This document shows, one piece after another, positions 1 to 6,191 of a DNA stretch of 64,000 nucleotides. Numbering within the stretch: position 1 is the first letter of the stretch; the number at the start of each line of letters is the position of its first letter. The notes under the pieces were generated by a model that was not told the DNA's origin, searched no databases, and was given only the letters and a program-made list of their open reading frames with translations. The translations under genes and the position numbers were made by a program. Source of the DNA: a virus; IMG/VR virus record IMGVR_UViG_3300025598_002259, positions 1 to 64,000 of that record; one strand, 5' to 3'.

Positions 1-2
1 AA

Positions 3-554
3 TACCATCATTTAGAGTTTATAGGACGAACATATCAAGACGTAGTTTTAGAATATATAAATGATAGATATCCATTTGCTCGAGTTATAGATATTCGAGA
101 CCATTCAGAGCCGAATATACATGAAGGTCAAACTCTAGTACATTTATATAACCATTGTTTAAACAATGATGGAGCTGTTTTATATATGCATAGCAAAGGA
201 ATTACTAGAATAAATGTTCCTACTATGCATGATTGGCGGCGATATCTGCAACACTTTATGATTACCTGTTGGCAACGTTGTATTCAAAAAATCCCAGAAC
301 ATGACATAGTCACTGTTAAGTCTGAAAGTCTAGGAAACTTTTGGTGGGCAAATAACAATTTTATTAGAAAATTATCTAATCCTTTGTATTCTTCAGCTTA
401 TCTGCCTGATAAACCTCATCTTTGGGAAGGTACTCCTGAATACAGGTATGCATTTGAATTATGGTCGCTTCAAAATGCTAATATATGTTATGTACATGAT
501 TCCGGATCAGTTGTACATTATAAAGAATTTCATTCTCCGAAAGCTTATAGATAA
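3..554 (+). CDS. glycosyltransferase-like protein, 5'-truncated by window edge
   Basis: The reading frame is open from base 3 to the TAA at 552-554, so the start lies outside the window; about 183 residues are visible. The motif YMHSKG (near visible residue 61) followed by an aromatic-rich block containing GNFWWANNNFIRKL (about 111-124) is typical of phage and capsule-locus proteins that resemble nucleotide-sugar transferases. The protein at 9520-10203 has the same general character. The exact reaction is unknown. It is followed at once by a tRNA gene on the other strand. Confidence 0.6.
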   Translation, partial: YHHLEFIGRTYQDVVLEYINDRYPFARVIDIRDHSEPNIHEGQTLVHLYNHCLNNDGAVLYMHSKGITRINVPTMHDWRRYLQHFMITCWQRCIQKIPEHDIVTVKSESLGNFWWANNNFIRKLSNPLYSSAYLPDKPHLWEGTPEYRYAFELWSLQNANICYVHDSGSVVHYKEFHSPKAYR

Positions 555-555
555 C

Positions 556-631
556 TGGGGTGACTAGAGGGGATCGAACCCTCACTACCAGGGCCACAGC
601 CTAGTGTGCGAACCTCTACACTATAATCACC
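556..631 (-). tRNA. tRNA-His (GUG)
   Basis: A full cloverleaf with an encoded CCA end (556-558). The acceptor GTGATTA/TAGTCAC is preceded by G-1 opposite C73, the identity pair of tRNA-His. The anticodon stem CTAGG/CCTGG encloses the loop CTGTGGC (anticodon GTG), and the T-arm contains TTCGATC. All expected conserved positions are present, so it looks functional. Confidence 0.93.
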
Positions 632-632
632 A

Positions 633-1013
633 TTAAAACATTTTAAGTTGTTCAGGGTCTCTAGGTTTTTCTATTTCTTGCTTGGGAGAGTTTATAGGTT
701 CGGTAGGAGAAGATCTTATGATTTTTTTCTCTTTTTTACCATTTCGGAATATTTTGTCTACTTCGATTATTCCTTTACGATCGCAAATAAAATGATAGGT
801 TAAATTACGAGTAACTTCATAATAATAATGCCATCTATTTGTATGAGTAGTATCCGGAGTTAATTTATCTAAAAACACGCTAGCATGATATCCACCTTTT
901 AAAAAATCTCCATCAGATTTTAATAACGTGAATAAATGCTTTGCAACTAAATCTTTTTTATGATCTAATTCAATTAAAAGTTCTTTTATCTGCATTAAGT
1001 ATTTAGTAAACAT
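633..1013 (-). CDS. hypothetical protein
   Basis: I do not recognise this protein of about 126 residues. It is soluble and charged, with a lysine-rich tail ending in PEQLKMF. I chose the ATG at 1013 over an in-frame TTG at 1022. It overlaps the end of the cytochrome-b-like gene by 11 bases, so it is probably the last gene of the operon that starts with the outer-membrane protein at 2047. The tRNA-His gene lies immediately downstream. Confidence 0.6.
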   Translation of the reverse strand: MFTKYLMQIKELLIELDHKKDLVAKHLFTLLKSDGDFLKGGYHASVFLDKLTPDTTHTNRWHYYYEVTRNLTYHFICDRKGIIEVDKIFRNGKKEKKIIRSSPTEPINSPKQEIEKPRDPEQLKMF

Positions 1014-1452
1014 TAACGGCAATAATATGTATGATCGCCGCTATAATTAGCATGAAAACAAATGGTAAATGTGCTACATGCCATATACTAAATGCACGTT
1101 TAAATTGTGGACGATTATATAAAAATCTACCAATAACACCACTTATAGCAACAGTAATCATAGACCATAAAGCCATATTACTATTAAATGCGCCTAAATG
1201 GTATTGGCAATGATATAAAATTAATAAAGGTCCGTATAATCCTAAAAATATATGAGCGTTAAACCAACGATTAAGAGTTGGGGTCCAATCTAAAAATCTA
1301 TAACGTTTTCTTAAACTGTAAGTTAAAAGTAAGAGCATCATAGATGCTCCTACTATACCCATCCAATAACCCGCACCCGATTGTGGAGTCAAATAATCAT
1401 TTAATGGTAAAAACCAGCCTAGCAGACATAATAAGGCTGCAATTAATACCAT
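1003..1452 (-). CDS. small cytochrome-b-like membrane protein
   Basis: The 149-residue protein has about five hydrophobic segments (roughly residues 1-20, 27-46, 66-85, 93-111, 122-147). Several histidines lie in or beside them: FNAH near 67, YHCQYH at 81-86, WHVAH near 124-128 and IIHII near 142. This pattern is typical of di-heme b-type cytochromes and ferric-reductase-like membrane domains, which pass electrons across the inner membrane. Family assignment is inferred from topology and histidine placement. It sits 4 bases after an outer-membrane protein gene and overlaps the next gene, so it is probably translationally coupled. It may belong with the multiheme cytochromes near 61-64 kb. Confidence 0.55.
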   Translation of the reverse strand: MVLIAALLCLLGWFLPLNDYLTPQSGAGYWMGIVGASMMLLLLTYSLRKRYRFLDWTPTLNRWFNAHIFLGLYGPLLILYHCQYHLGAFNSNMALWSMITVAISGVIGRFLYNRPQFKRAFSIWHVAHLPFVFMLIIAAIIHIIAVNVY

Positions 1453-1456
1453 ATGA

Positions 1457-2047
1457 TTAGAATGAATGTGCTAGACCAATACCATACGTATGATAGTTAC
1501 TATCACCGTGTTCGCGTGCATACTTAACGGCGATCTGCCAACCGTCAGTAACATGATATCCAACTGAAAGACTATTTTCTACAGTACGATAAAGATCGCC
1601 AGATCCTACCGAATTTTCATTAAATGGTGTACGCAATCTTACGCCATATTTGATATCGACGTTAGTAATTTCGCTATACTTAAGTCCGGCTTCTACTACA
1701 TAAAAAGGAAAGTTTGGATGCGAGCTATCTGAACGACTCTTGTATCCTACTGCACCGGATACATAAGGATAAATCTCCAATAATGCAGCTGGGATAGAAT
1801 ATACTACTTTACCCTGAAAAAGTCCTTGATGTTTACTAGGATCAGTAACGACTTCATCTTCGATACGTCCTTCAACTGCTAGTCCTAGATCATTAAACTT
1901 ATATCCATAATTAGCACCGACAATATGATGGTTTTCATCGACACCGACCTTCTGTTTTTCTTGATAGTCAACACTAATATAATCGTCAGCTAAAGCTAAA
2001 TTTGCAAATCCCATGCAAGCAATAACTGAAATAATAAACTTATTCAT
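1457..2047 (-). CDS. outer-membrane beta-barrel protein
   Basis: A clear signal peptide (about residues 1-21, MNKFIISVIACMGFANLALA) is followed by alternating polar/aromatic strands and a C-terminal phenylalanine (GLAHSF), the usual beta-signal of outer-membrane barrels. At about 196 residues it would form a small barrel of 8 strands or so. I chose the ATG at 2047 because AGGAG lies 7 bases upstream; the TTG one codon earlier is less likely. It is the first gene of a three-gene operon with the cytochrome-b-like protein. Function, for example a pore or adhesin, is not determined. Confidence 0.7.
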   Translation of the reverse strand: MNKFIISVIACMGFANLALADDYISVDYQEKQKVGVDENHHIVGANYGYKFNDLGLAVEGRIEDEVVTDPSKHQGLFQGKVVYSIPAALLEIYPYVSGAVGYKSRSDSSHPNFPFYVVEAGLKYSEITNVDIKYGVRLRTPFNENSVGSGDLYRTVENSLSVGYHVTDGWQIAVKYAREHGDSNYHTYGIGLAHSF

Positions 2048-2102
2048 CAATAATCTCCTTTGTGTTTCTGTAAACTGTCTGCTGTTTACTTATCACACAT
2101 AG

Positions 2103-2179
2103 TGGCGCCCCCGGAGAGATTCGAACTCCCAACTTCTTGGTTCGAAGCCAAGCACTCTGATCCATTGAGTTACGGAGGC
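2103..2179 (-). tRNA. tRNA-Arg (UCG)
   Basis: Acceptor GCCTCCG/CGGGGGC, discriminator G and an encoded CCA at 2103-2105. The anticodon stem CTTGG/CCAAG holds the loop CTTCGAA, anticodon TCG, reading CGA arginine codons. The T-arm has a normal TTCGAAT loop. It is part of the tRNA cluster transcribed leftwards. Confidence 0.93.
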
Positions 2180-2186
2180 ATTGAAA

Positions 2187-2260
2187 TGGTAGGTCCAGAG
2201 GGTAATGCTCCCTCTTCTACTGGTTAAAAGCCAGTTGCTTCACTTTAAAGCTTTGAACCC
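2187..2260 (-). tRNA. aberrant tRNA-Lys-like element (UUU anticodon, elbow-less)
   Basis: All four stems pair: acceptor GGGTTCA/TGGACCT, D-stem GCTT/AAGC, anticodon stem ACTGG/CCAGT around CTTTTAA (anticodon TTT), and T-stem GAGGG/CCCTC; discriminator A and CCA are encoded. However, the T-loop is AGCATTA instead of the near-universal TTCRANY, and the D-loop lacks the GG pair. These are the two partners of the tRNA elbow, lost together. It could be a divergent tRNA, a decoy for tRNA-Lys-specific anticodon nucleases, or a decaying gene. Confidence 0.6.
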
Positions 2261-2266
2261 ATATCC

Positions 2267-2342
2267 TGGTACCATCTTCCGGAATTGAACCGGAGACACA
2301 CAGATTTTCAGTCTGCTGCTCTACCAACTGAGCTAAGATGGC
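2267..2342 (-). tRNA. tRNA-Phe (GAA)
   Basis: Canonical cloverleaf: acceptor GCCATCT/AGATGGT, discriminator A, encoded CCA; D-loop with GTTGGTAGAGC; anticodon loop TGAAAAT (GAA); T-loop TTCAATT. It lies 6 bases from the Lys-like element and 5 from tRNA-Asp, so the transcript is tightly packed. Confidence 0.94.
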
Positions 2343-2347
2343 AAATG

Positions 2348-2422
2348 TGGCGGTTCCAAGGGGAGTCGAACCCCTCACTTCGACGTGACAAGCCGATGTA
2401 TTAACCGATATACTATGGAACC
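2348..2422 (-). tRNA. tRNA-Asp (GUC)
   Basis: Acceptor GGTTCCA/TGGAACC, discriminator G, encoded CCA. Anticodon stem TCGGC/GTCGA with loop TTGTCAC gives anticodon GTC. T-arm GGGG/CCCC with loop TTCGACT. Regular in every conserved position. Confidence 0.93.
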
Positions 2423-2426
2423 AAAT

Positions 2427-2504
2427 TGGCGCTCCCGGCAGGATTCGAACCTGCGTTTTCCGACTGAGAATCGGACGTTCTGGGCCCTTCTAAACTATGG
2501 GAGC
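2427..2504 (-). tRNA. tRNA-Glu (CUC)
   Basis: Acceptor GCTCCCA/CGGGAGC (one A-C mismatch at the last pair), discriminator G, encoded CCA. D-stem GTTT/GAAC with a GGG-containing loop, anticodon stem TCCGA/TCGGA with loop TTCTCAG (anticodon CTC), and T-loop TTCGAAT. The CUC anticodon reads GAG, which is uncommon in an AT-rich genome. Confidence 0.88.
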
Positions 2505-2517
2505 ATAAAATTAGTCT

Positions 2518-2580
2518 TGGTCGCCGTAGAAGGGCTTTTCTCGCATCCAAGTATGCGCTACCGATTAACGATGGTAGAAC
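2518..2580 (-). other. degenerate tRNA-like fragment ending in CCA
   Basis: Between tRNA-Glu and the next element is a stretch ending in GGCGACCA, with hairpins CTACC/GGTAG (2558-2577) and CGCAT/ATGCG (2542-2557, 6-nt loop). The GGTAGCGC and TTGG strings recall the D-arm and anticodon of tRNA-Pro(UGG). I could not find the 5' strand of an acceptor stem, so this is either a decayed tRNA or chance. Confidence 0.25.
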
Positions 2581-2590
2581 CGTTGCAATT

Positions 2591-2694
2591 TGGTGCAGCA
2601 GATAGGATTCGAACCTACATCAAGGTGCAACCGTTACATTGGATCCATGTAGACAGGATTGGCCACCACTAGCCCATTACGCACTTACTGCCGC
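2591..2694 (-). other. long tRNA-like element, 104 nt, anticodon not assignable
   Basis: A perfect 7-bp acceptor (GCGGCAG/CTGCTGC with one GU pair), discriminator A, CCA (2591-2593) and a normal T-arm GTAGG/CCTAT with loop TTCGAAT. The interior is 15-25 nt longer than in usual class II tRNAs. Two rival anticodon arms can be drawn: ATCCT/TGGAT around GTCTACA (CUA, with a T-T mismatch) or TACAT/ATGTA around GGATCCA. A variable-arm-like hairpin TGTAA-CGG-TTGCA is also present. Confidence 0.45.
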
Positions 2695-2700
2695 ATTATT

Positions 2701-2774
2701 TGGCGTACACGGAGATCATTTCAATCGTCTTTCACTCTCTTATGAGAGTACCCTCAATCTTCAGGCTCGTGTAC
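2701..2774 (-). other. aberrant tRNA-Met-like element (CAU-containing loop)
   Basis: A perfect acceptor GTACACG/CGTGTAC, discriminator G and an encoded CCA in a 74-nt unit. The central arm is ACTCT/AGAGT around CATAAG (6-nt loop) or an 8-nt loop with one pair fewer, so CAU is present but not in a standard 7-nt loop. The D-stem is about 3 bp, the T-stem about 3 bp, and the T-loop TGAAATG lacks TTC. Like the Lys-like element it lacks elbow contacts. Confidence 0.45.
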
Positions 2775-2781
2775 ATAAACT

Positions 2782-2866
2782 TGGTGGGTAAGGTAGGATT
2801 CGCACCTACTCAGTCAGGACGTTTGATTTACAGTCAAATCCGGCTCTCTCACTCCGGCGCTTACCC
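2782..2866 (-). tRNA. tRNA-Tyr (GUA)
   Basis: Class II tRNA of 85 nt: acceptor GGGTAAG/CTTACCC, discriminator A, CCA at 2782-2784, anticodon stem TTTGA/TCAAA with loop CTGTAAA (GTA), long variable arm, and T-arm TAGG/CCTA with loop TGCGAAT. It is the promoter-proximal member of the leftward tRNA cluster. Confidence 0.9.
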
Positions 2867-2874
2867 AAATAATT

Positions 2875-2902
2875 TATATAGTAAAGCATACTATCTAAAC
2901 AA
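2875..2902 (-). promoter_or_regulatory. possible promoter of the tRNA cluster
   Basis: TTGTTT and TATATA separated by 16 bases lie just upstream of tRNA-Tyr on the same strand. The match is moderate. An overlapping TATATAAAT string could also serve as a late-type promoter. The rest of 2867-3031 holds only small hairpins and no convincing gene. Confidence 0.4.
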
Positions 2903-3031
2903 TAGACTTTGCTATATATGTTTCGGATTTTAATCCCTGCGTTTTCGCCACAGGTTTGATCCCCGATTCCGCCCTTTCGCAGCATGTTTATAGTGCGCTG
3001 CAGGGTCCTCGTTACCCTATTTTCACACTGC

Positions 3032-3066
3032 TAAAAACAAAAAACCCTGGGTTTTTAATCCAGGGT
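3032..3066 (-). terminator. rho-independent terminator
   Basis: The stem ACCCTGG/CCAGGGT (3044-3050 with 3060-3066) is followed on the minus strand by an uninterrupted T-rich tract of 12 bases. It ends the short unit that carries the 46-codon ORF. Confidence 0.85.
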
Positions 3067-3094
3067 CCTTTAAGTGTTTTTAGATGTTTTGTTG

Positions 3095-3235
3095 TTACTC
3101 TAACATCTCACTTCCGGACCCTGTACTCCCTTCTTGGCCGCGATCATATGAATAGTTCATAATTGGCGACCAAGCGGGTATGAAACCCGCTTTAAAGGTC
3201 TTACTATTATGAGTTCTATATGTCTTTGCGTTCAT
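3095..3235 (-). CDS. small protein, 46 aa, in its own transcription unit
   Basis: The ORF starts at an ATG (3235) with AAGGA six bases upstream and reads MNAKTYRTHNSKTFKAGF then a Gly/Ser-rich stretch, ending ...GSEMLE. It resembles nothing I know; there is no signal peptide or membrane segment. A consensus sigma70 promoter lies 48 bases upstream and a strong terminator 29 bases downstream, giving a compact monocistronic unit of about 245 nt. The interior can also form a 9-bp stem (CTTGGTCGC/GCGGCCAAG), so an RNA function cannot be excluded. Confidence 0.5.
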   Translation of the reverse strand: MNAKTYRTHNSKTFKAGFIPAWSPIMNYSYDRGQEGSTGSGSEMLE

Positions 3236-3282
3236 TACTATTCCTTGTTTATTAACATCTACGCATTTTAGCGTAGTCTTTT

Positions 3283-3311
3283 AATATACGTTTATTTATC
3301 TCTGTTGTCAA
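3283..3311 (-). promoter_or_regulatory. sigma70-type promoter, TTGACA-N17-TATATT
   Basis: -35 TTGACA (3306-3311), 17-base spacer, -10 TATATT (3283-3288); the start would be near 3276. The spacer contains GATAAATA, a near match to the late-type octamer seen elsewhere, so dual use is possible. Confidence 0.8.
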
Positions 3312-4159
3312 TAGTTAATTAATAAATTTTCTAAATCAACTAAATTAAATTCTGGAAAATATATTTTATCTTGCGGAAATTGGGCTAACAATACTTCTTT
3401 AAAATTCGGAACTAATTTGGTAGTATGTTCCATATAATGTTCTAAATGTTCATATCGTTCGGCCCTAAACAACCCAAATGCAATCCTAATTTGAGAAGGA
3501 TCTGTTAACATACGCGGGGTCAATTGATCTATATAAAATTCCAGGTGCTGGTCGCTTAGATAAAAAGGCAAGCATAAAGTACCATGAAACCCGAATGTGC
3601 TAAATCTTCCTCCGGGAATTTCTGCCGAAAATTTACTTGCTAATTGCAATGGCGCGTAATTAATACCTTGAGATTCTAACCAATTTCTATATAGATTACA
3701 TATATGTGTGTCCTCCATATAATTATTGTCCCCATATCCTGGAGGATCAAATACTAAACGATCATCTAGACATAGGTCACTTAGTTTTCGACTTCTAAGA
3801 GAAAATCCGCCATTTCCGACTCGATACCTCGGATCACCCCATGGCCACGGAGCTCCGATATAATCATATTTTAAAAAATCATTAGTCCATAAATTAGTAT
3901 CAATCGGCATACCATCATATTGAACTACTAAAAAGTGATCTGTATTGATATGCTTGCCTAATTCTTTTAGCATTAGATAGCTATAATCTCTTTTATTTGA
4001 AATTTCGTCTATTTTGACAAAATGACTTCCTGGATAAAAGTTTTTATCGCTAAGTACTAATACTTCTTTAGCACCAGTAACTTCTACTGCTAAATCGAGA
4101 GATTTAGCAGCTAAGGTATAATATGCGGTATCGACTATTGCTATAGTTAGGTTATTCAT
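3308..4159 (-). CDS. glycosyltransferase-like protein (DUF5672-type)
   Basis: The 283-residue protein shows the block YDYIGAPWPWGD followed by VGNGGFSLRSRKL and later EDTHIC. This is the pattern I associate with DUF5672, a family of predicted nucleotide-sugar transferases in phages and capsule loci. The acidic pair in QYDGMPID may act as the metal/nucleotide site, by analogy with DXD enzymes. It is the last gene of a leftward glycan cluster (8701 to 3308), only 8 bases after the preceding gene. Sugar donor and acceptor are unknown. Confidence 0.65.
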   Translation of the reverse strand: MNNLTIAIVDTAYYTLAAKSLDLAVEVTGAKEVLVLSDKNFYPGSHFVKIDEISNKRDYSYLMLKELGKHINTDHFLVVQYDGMPIDTNLWTNDFLKYDYIGAPWPWGDPRYRVGNGGFSLRSRKLSDLCLDDRLVFDPPGYGDNNYMEDTHICNLYRNWLESQGINYAPLQLASKFSAEIPGGRFSTFGFHGTLCLPFYLSDQHLEFYIDQLTPRMLTDPSQIRIAFGLFRAERYEHLEHYMEHTTKLVPNFKEVLLAQFPQDKIYFPEFNLVDLENLLINY

Positions 4160-4167
4160 AAATTATA

Positions 4168-5046
4168 TTATAACAAGAATACTTGACCTTGGTCAAGCAT
4201 CTTTGATTGATTTATCTTTGATTTATTTAAAATATCGAAATTTTTAAAAACAACGTCGATAGGACTTTTAAAAGGTCCATGATAAAAATGTGTAGCCCAA
4301 GGGGTAAAGATATATTCATGTCCACCTTTGATCCAAATATTATCTTTGGTAAAAATTTTAGTTGCAAAACAAGCTAGACTACTAGAACATAATATAGCCT
4401 GATATGCTTTGGAAATAATACTAAAGGTTTCTTTCAAAGTAGTTTTATTTGTTAAATCAACTAGGGTATTATGTATCGGCGGTGTTTTATCACTACGATT
4501 AACTACTACTCCCATTAAGTTATTTTTTTCTAGGTAATAAGTTATATTTGCCCAATCTGCTTCATTGAATTCTCTTCCGCAAATTTCAGCATCACTCCAT
4601 GGATGAATGACTACATATTTCTGAGGTAGATTAAATTTGTCGACCGAAGGCCAATTACCTTTAGTTGCAAATCTACTAGATTGAAATGCTAGCCCATTAA
4701 ACATTCTCTGTAATGTGGCATCTAAACTACAATCAAATATCTCATCTAATTCTAATTTACTTAAGTTTAAATTACACTTTGTGTTTAATTCGTGCTTCAT
4801 TCCGATATTCATAAAACTATCGCCGGGTTGCCAAGGACGAACAGGTCTTTCATTTGCCCAATTATCGAACATTACGATTTCTTCTTTCATATTCGGAAAA
4901 ATTAAATTCATATCAATGGCAGATCTAATTTCTTCTCTATTACGAGTCGCCCATAAAACAGAAGTTACATCGTCTTTCTGTTGCTCATTTAAAAAAGTTT
5001 CTGCGCCGATGAAGTCGCCTAATCCGCCTGTAAATAAAACTTTCAT
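4168..5046 (-). CDS. glycosyltransferase family 9-like protein
   Basis: The 292-residue protein starts MKVLFTGGLGDFIGAETFL, a glycine-rich N-terminal loop like that of heptosyltransferase-type (GT-B) enzymes. Its C-terminal half has VVIHPWSDAE and a CSSSLACFATKIF block, as in family 9, where the donor binds. AAAGGAT precedes the ATG. The surrounding genes are all glycan-related. Donor and acceptor cannot be told from sequence. Confidence 0.5.
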   Translation of the reverse strand: MKVLFTGGLGDFIGAETFLNEQQKDDVTSVLWATRNREEIRSAIDMNLIFPNMKEEIVMFDNWANERPVRPWQPGDSFMNIGMKHELNTKCNLNLSKLELDEIFDCSLDATLQRMFNGLAFQSSRFATKGNWPSVDKFNLPQKYVVIHPWSDAEICGREFNEADWANITYYLEKNNLMGVVVNRSDKTPPIHNTLVDLTNKTTLKETFSIISKAYQAILCSSSLACFATKIFTKDNIWIKGGHEYIFTPWATHFYHGPFKSPIDVVFKNFDILNKSKINQSKMLDQGQVFLL

Positions 5047-5048
5047 TT

Positions 5049-5735
5049 TTATCCTTTAAAATTTACTATAAAGTTATGTAAGGCGTATGCATCAGCATGT
5101 AGCCATCTTTGAGTATTACGCCATAACCAATGGTCTTTGTCTCTGTTACAAAATTTATCTTTTCTATCCCATAATTCATCTTTTATATCTACTAATAACG
5201 GAGTCTTAACATCGGTAATTCGATGATACCTACCTAACATTTTTGATATTTCTCTATACCACGTATCAACATACCAATGATGGAACTGCGGTGGAAGAAA
5301 ATATCCTAATGTTCTAACCCAATTTTTATGTATACAAAAATGCGGGCAATGATCTGCAGATAAAAATCCTCCTTCCCATGCTTGCCCTTCTACTGAAGGA
5401 AACACAAATGCAATCTTGTCTGGATAATTGTCAAAATGTTTTACAATCTTTGGAGCCCAATTCTCTGTTTCGAACCATCCATCGTGCCCAATTAAAAATA
5501 AGTAATCGTATTTTGCTTTTTCTGCCATCAAATTCCAGCTATATATAGGGCTCCGATCTGGGCCTACTAAAATGTATTTTGAATCTATAAGATCAAAATA
5601 TTGTTTTAATTTAGGATCATCGTCATTTAGATATAATTGAAGTTCAATCGGGGCTCCGGCTAGATCAATAGCTGAATTTATCATCTTAGCAGCTAATTCA
5701 GGTTGCCCTCTACTAGGACATAATACACTTATCAT
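5049..5735 (-). CDS. glycosyltransferase family 2-like protein
   Basis: The 228-residue protein starts ISVLCPSRGQPELAAKMI, then LQLYLNDDDPKL and FLIGHDGWFET, matching the GT-A fold with its nucleotide-binding start and acidic metal-binding motif. The tryptophan-rich C-terminus (HHWYVDTWYREISKML) is common in this group. It overlaps the preceding gene by an ATGA junction, showing translational coupling in the cluster. Confidence 0.6.
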   Translation of the reverse strand: MISVLCPSRGQPELAAKMINSAIDLAGAPIELQLYLNDDDPKLKQYFDLIDSKYILVGPDRSPIYSWNLMAEKAKYDYLFLIGHDGWFETENWAPKIVKHFDNYPDKIAFVFPSVEGQAWEGGFLSADHCPHFCIHKNWVRTLGYFLPPQFHHWYVDTWYREISKMLGRYHRITDVKTPLLVDIKDELWDRKDKFCNRDKDHWLWRNTQRWLHADAYALHNFIVNFKG

Positions 5736-6187
5736 ATTTTTTCTCTTATAACTTCTACATAATCACTACAAATGCCATAGCAATGTGTATTAAGATTTTC
5801 AAACTCCGGATCGTGCCATTCAGGCATAACATCTATACTAACTGATGTTAATTCTTTACCAGGGTAAGTCCAAATAAAATTATTGCTAGTTAGTACAAAG
5901 TCATCGTTTTGATGCCAAAAATATTTGTAAAATGTAGTAGAAGTTAGCCAACGTAATGCTGCTAAATTTTTAGCATGTATCCAGAAACTTGTACTATTAT
6001 TTTTTAAAAATTCTTCTTTAATTAAATATTGTGGATTATCGTGTCCTAACCATAGTTCGGAGTTAATAATCCATAAGTCAATTTCACAATCAAATCCTTG
6101 TTCGATTGCTTTTAAGAGCTGTTCAGGGTTGTTCTCAATATTTTTATCAGGACCTTGAGTAAGACCTCTATGTGCTATTAGTTTCAT
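5732..6187 (-). CDS. glycerophosphodiester phosphodiesterase-like protein
   Basis: The 151-residue protein begins MKLIAHRGLTQGPDKNIENNPEQL, the HRG...EN signature of the GDPD/PLC-like TIM-barrel family, then has CEIDLWII and LGHD, the expected catalytic EID and GHD motifs. It is shorter than typical GDPDs (about 250 residues), like related small proteins in capsule and phage glycan clusters. It may cleave or transfer phospho-sugar groups; the substrate is unknown. It lies between a methyltransferase and a glycosyltransferase with 4-base spacing or overlap. Confidence 0.6.
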   Translation of the reverse strand: MKLIAHRGLTQGPDKNIENNPEQLLKAIEQGFDCEIDLWIINSELWLGHDNPQYLIKEEFLKNNSTSFWIHAKNLAALRWLTSTTFYKYFWHQNDDFVLTSNNFIWTYPGKELTSVSIDVMPEWHDPEFENLNTHCYGICSDYVEVIREKI

Positions 6188-6191
6188 AAAT

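Noticed and set aside
2591-2694. An amber-suppressor tRNA (CUA anticodon)
   Set aside because: A CUA loop can be drawn, but it needs a T-T mismatch in the anticodon stem, a C at position 37 and an overlong D region. A different anticodon arm is equally possible.
2385-2933. Rightward ORFs across the tRNA region
   Set aside because: They run antisense through tRNA-Asp, tRNA-Glu, tRNA-Tyr and the tRNA-like units, have no ribosome-binding site and are composition artefacts.
2956-3162. Rightward 68-codon ORF
   Set aside because: It lies over the leftward terminator and small gene, lacks a ribosome-binding site and includes the hairpin sequences.
3095-3276. A long structured ncRNA upstream of tRNA-Tyr
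   Set aside because: The hairpins lie inside a 46-codon ORF with a good ribosome-binding site, promoter and terminator. A coding unit is the simpler reading.
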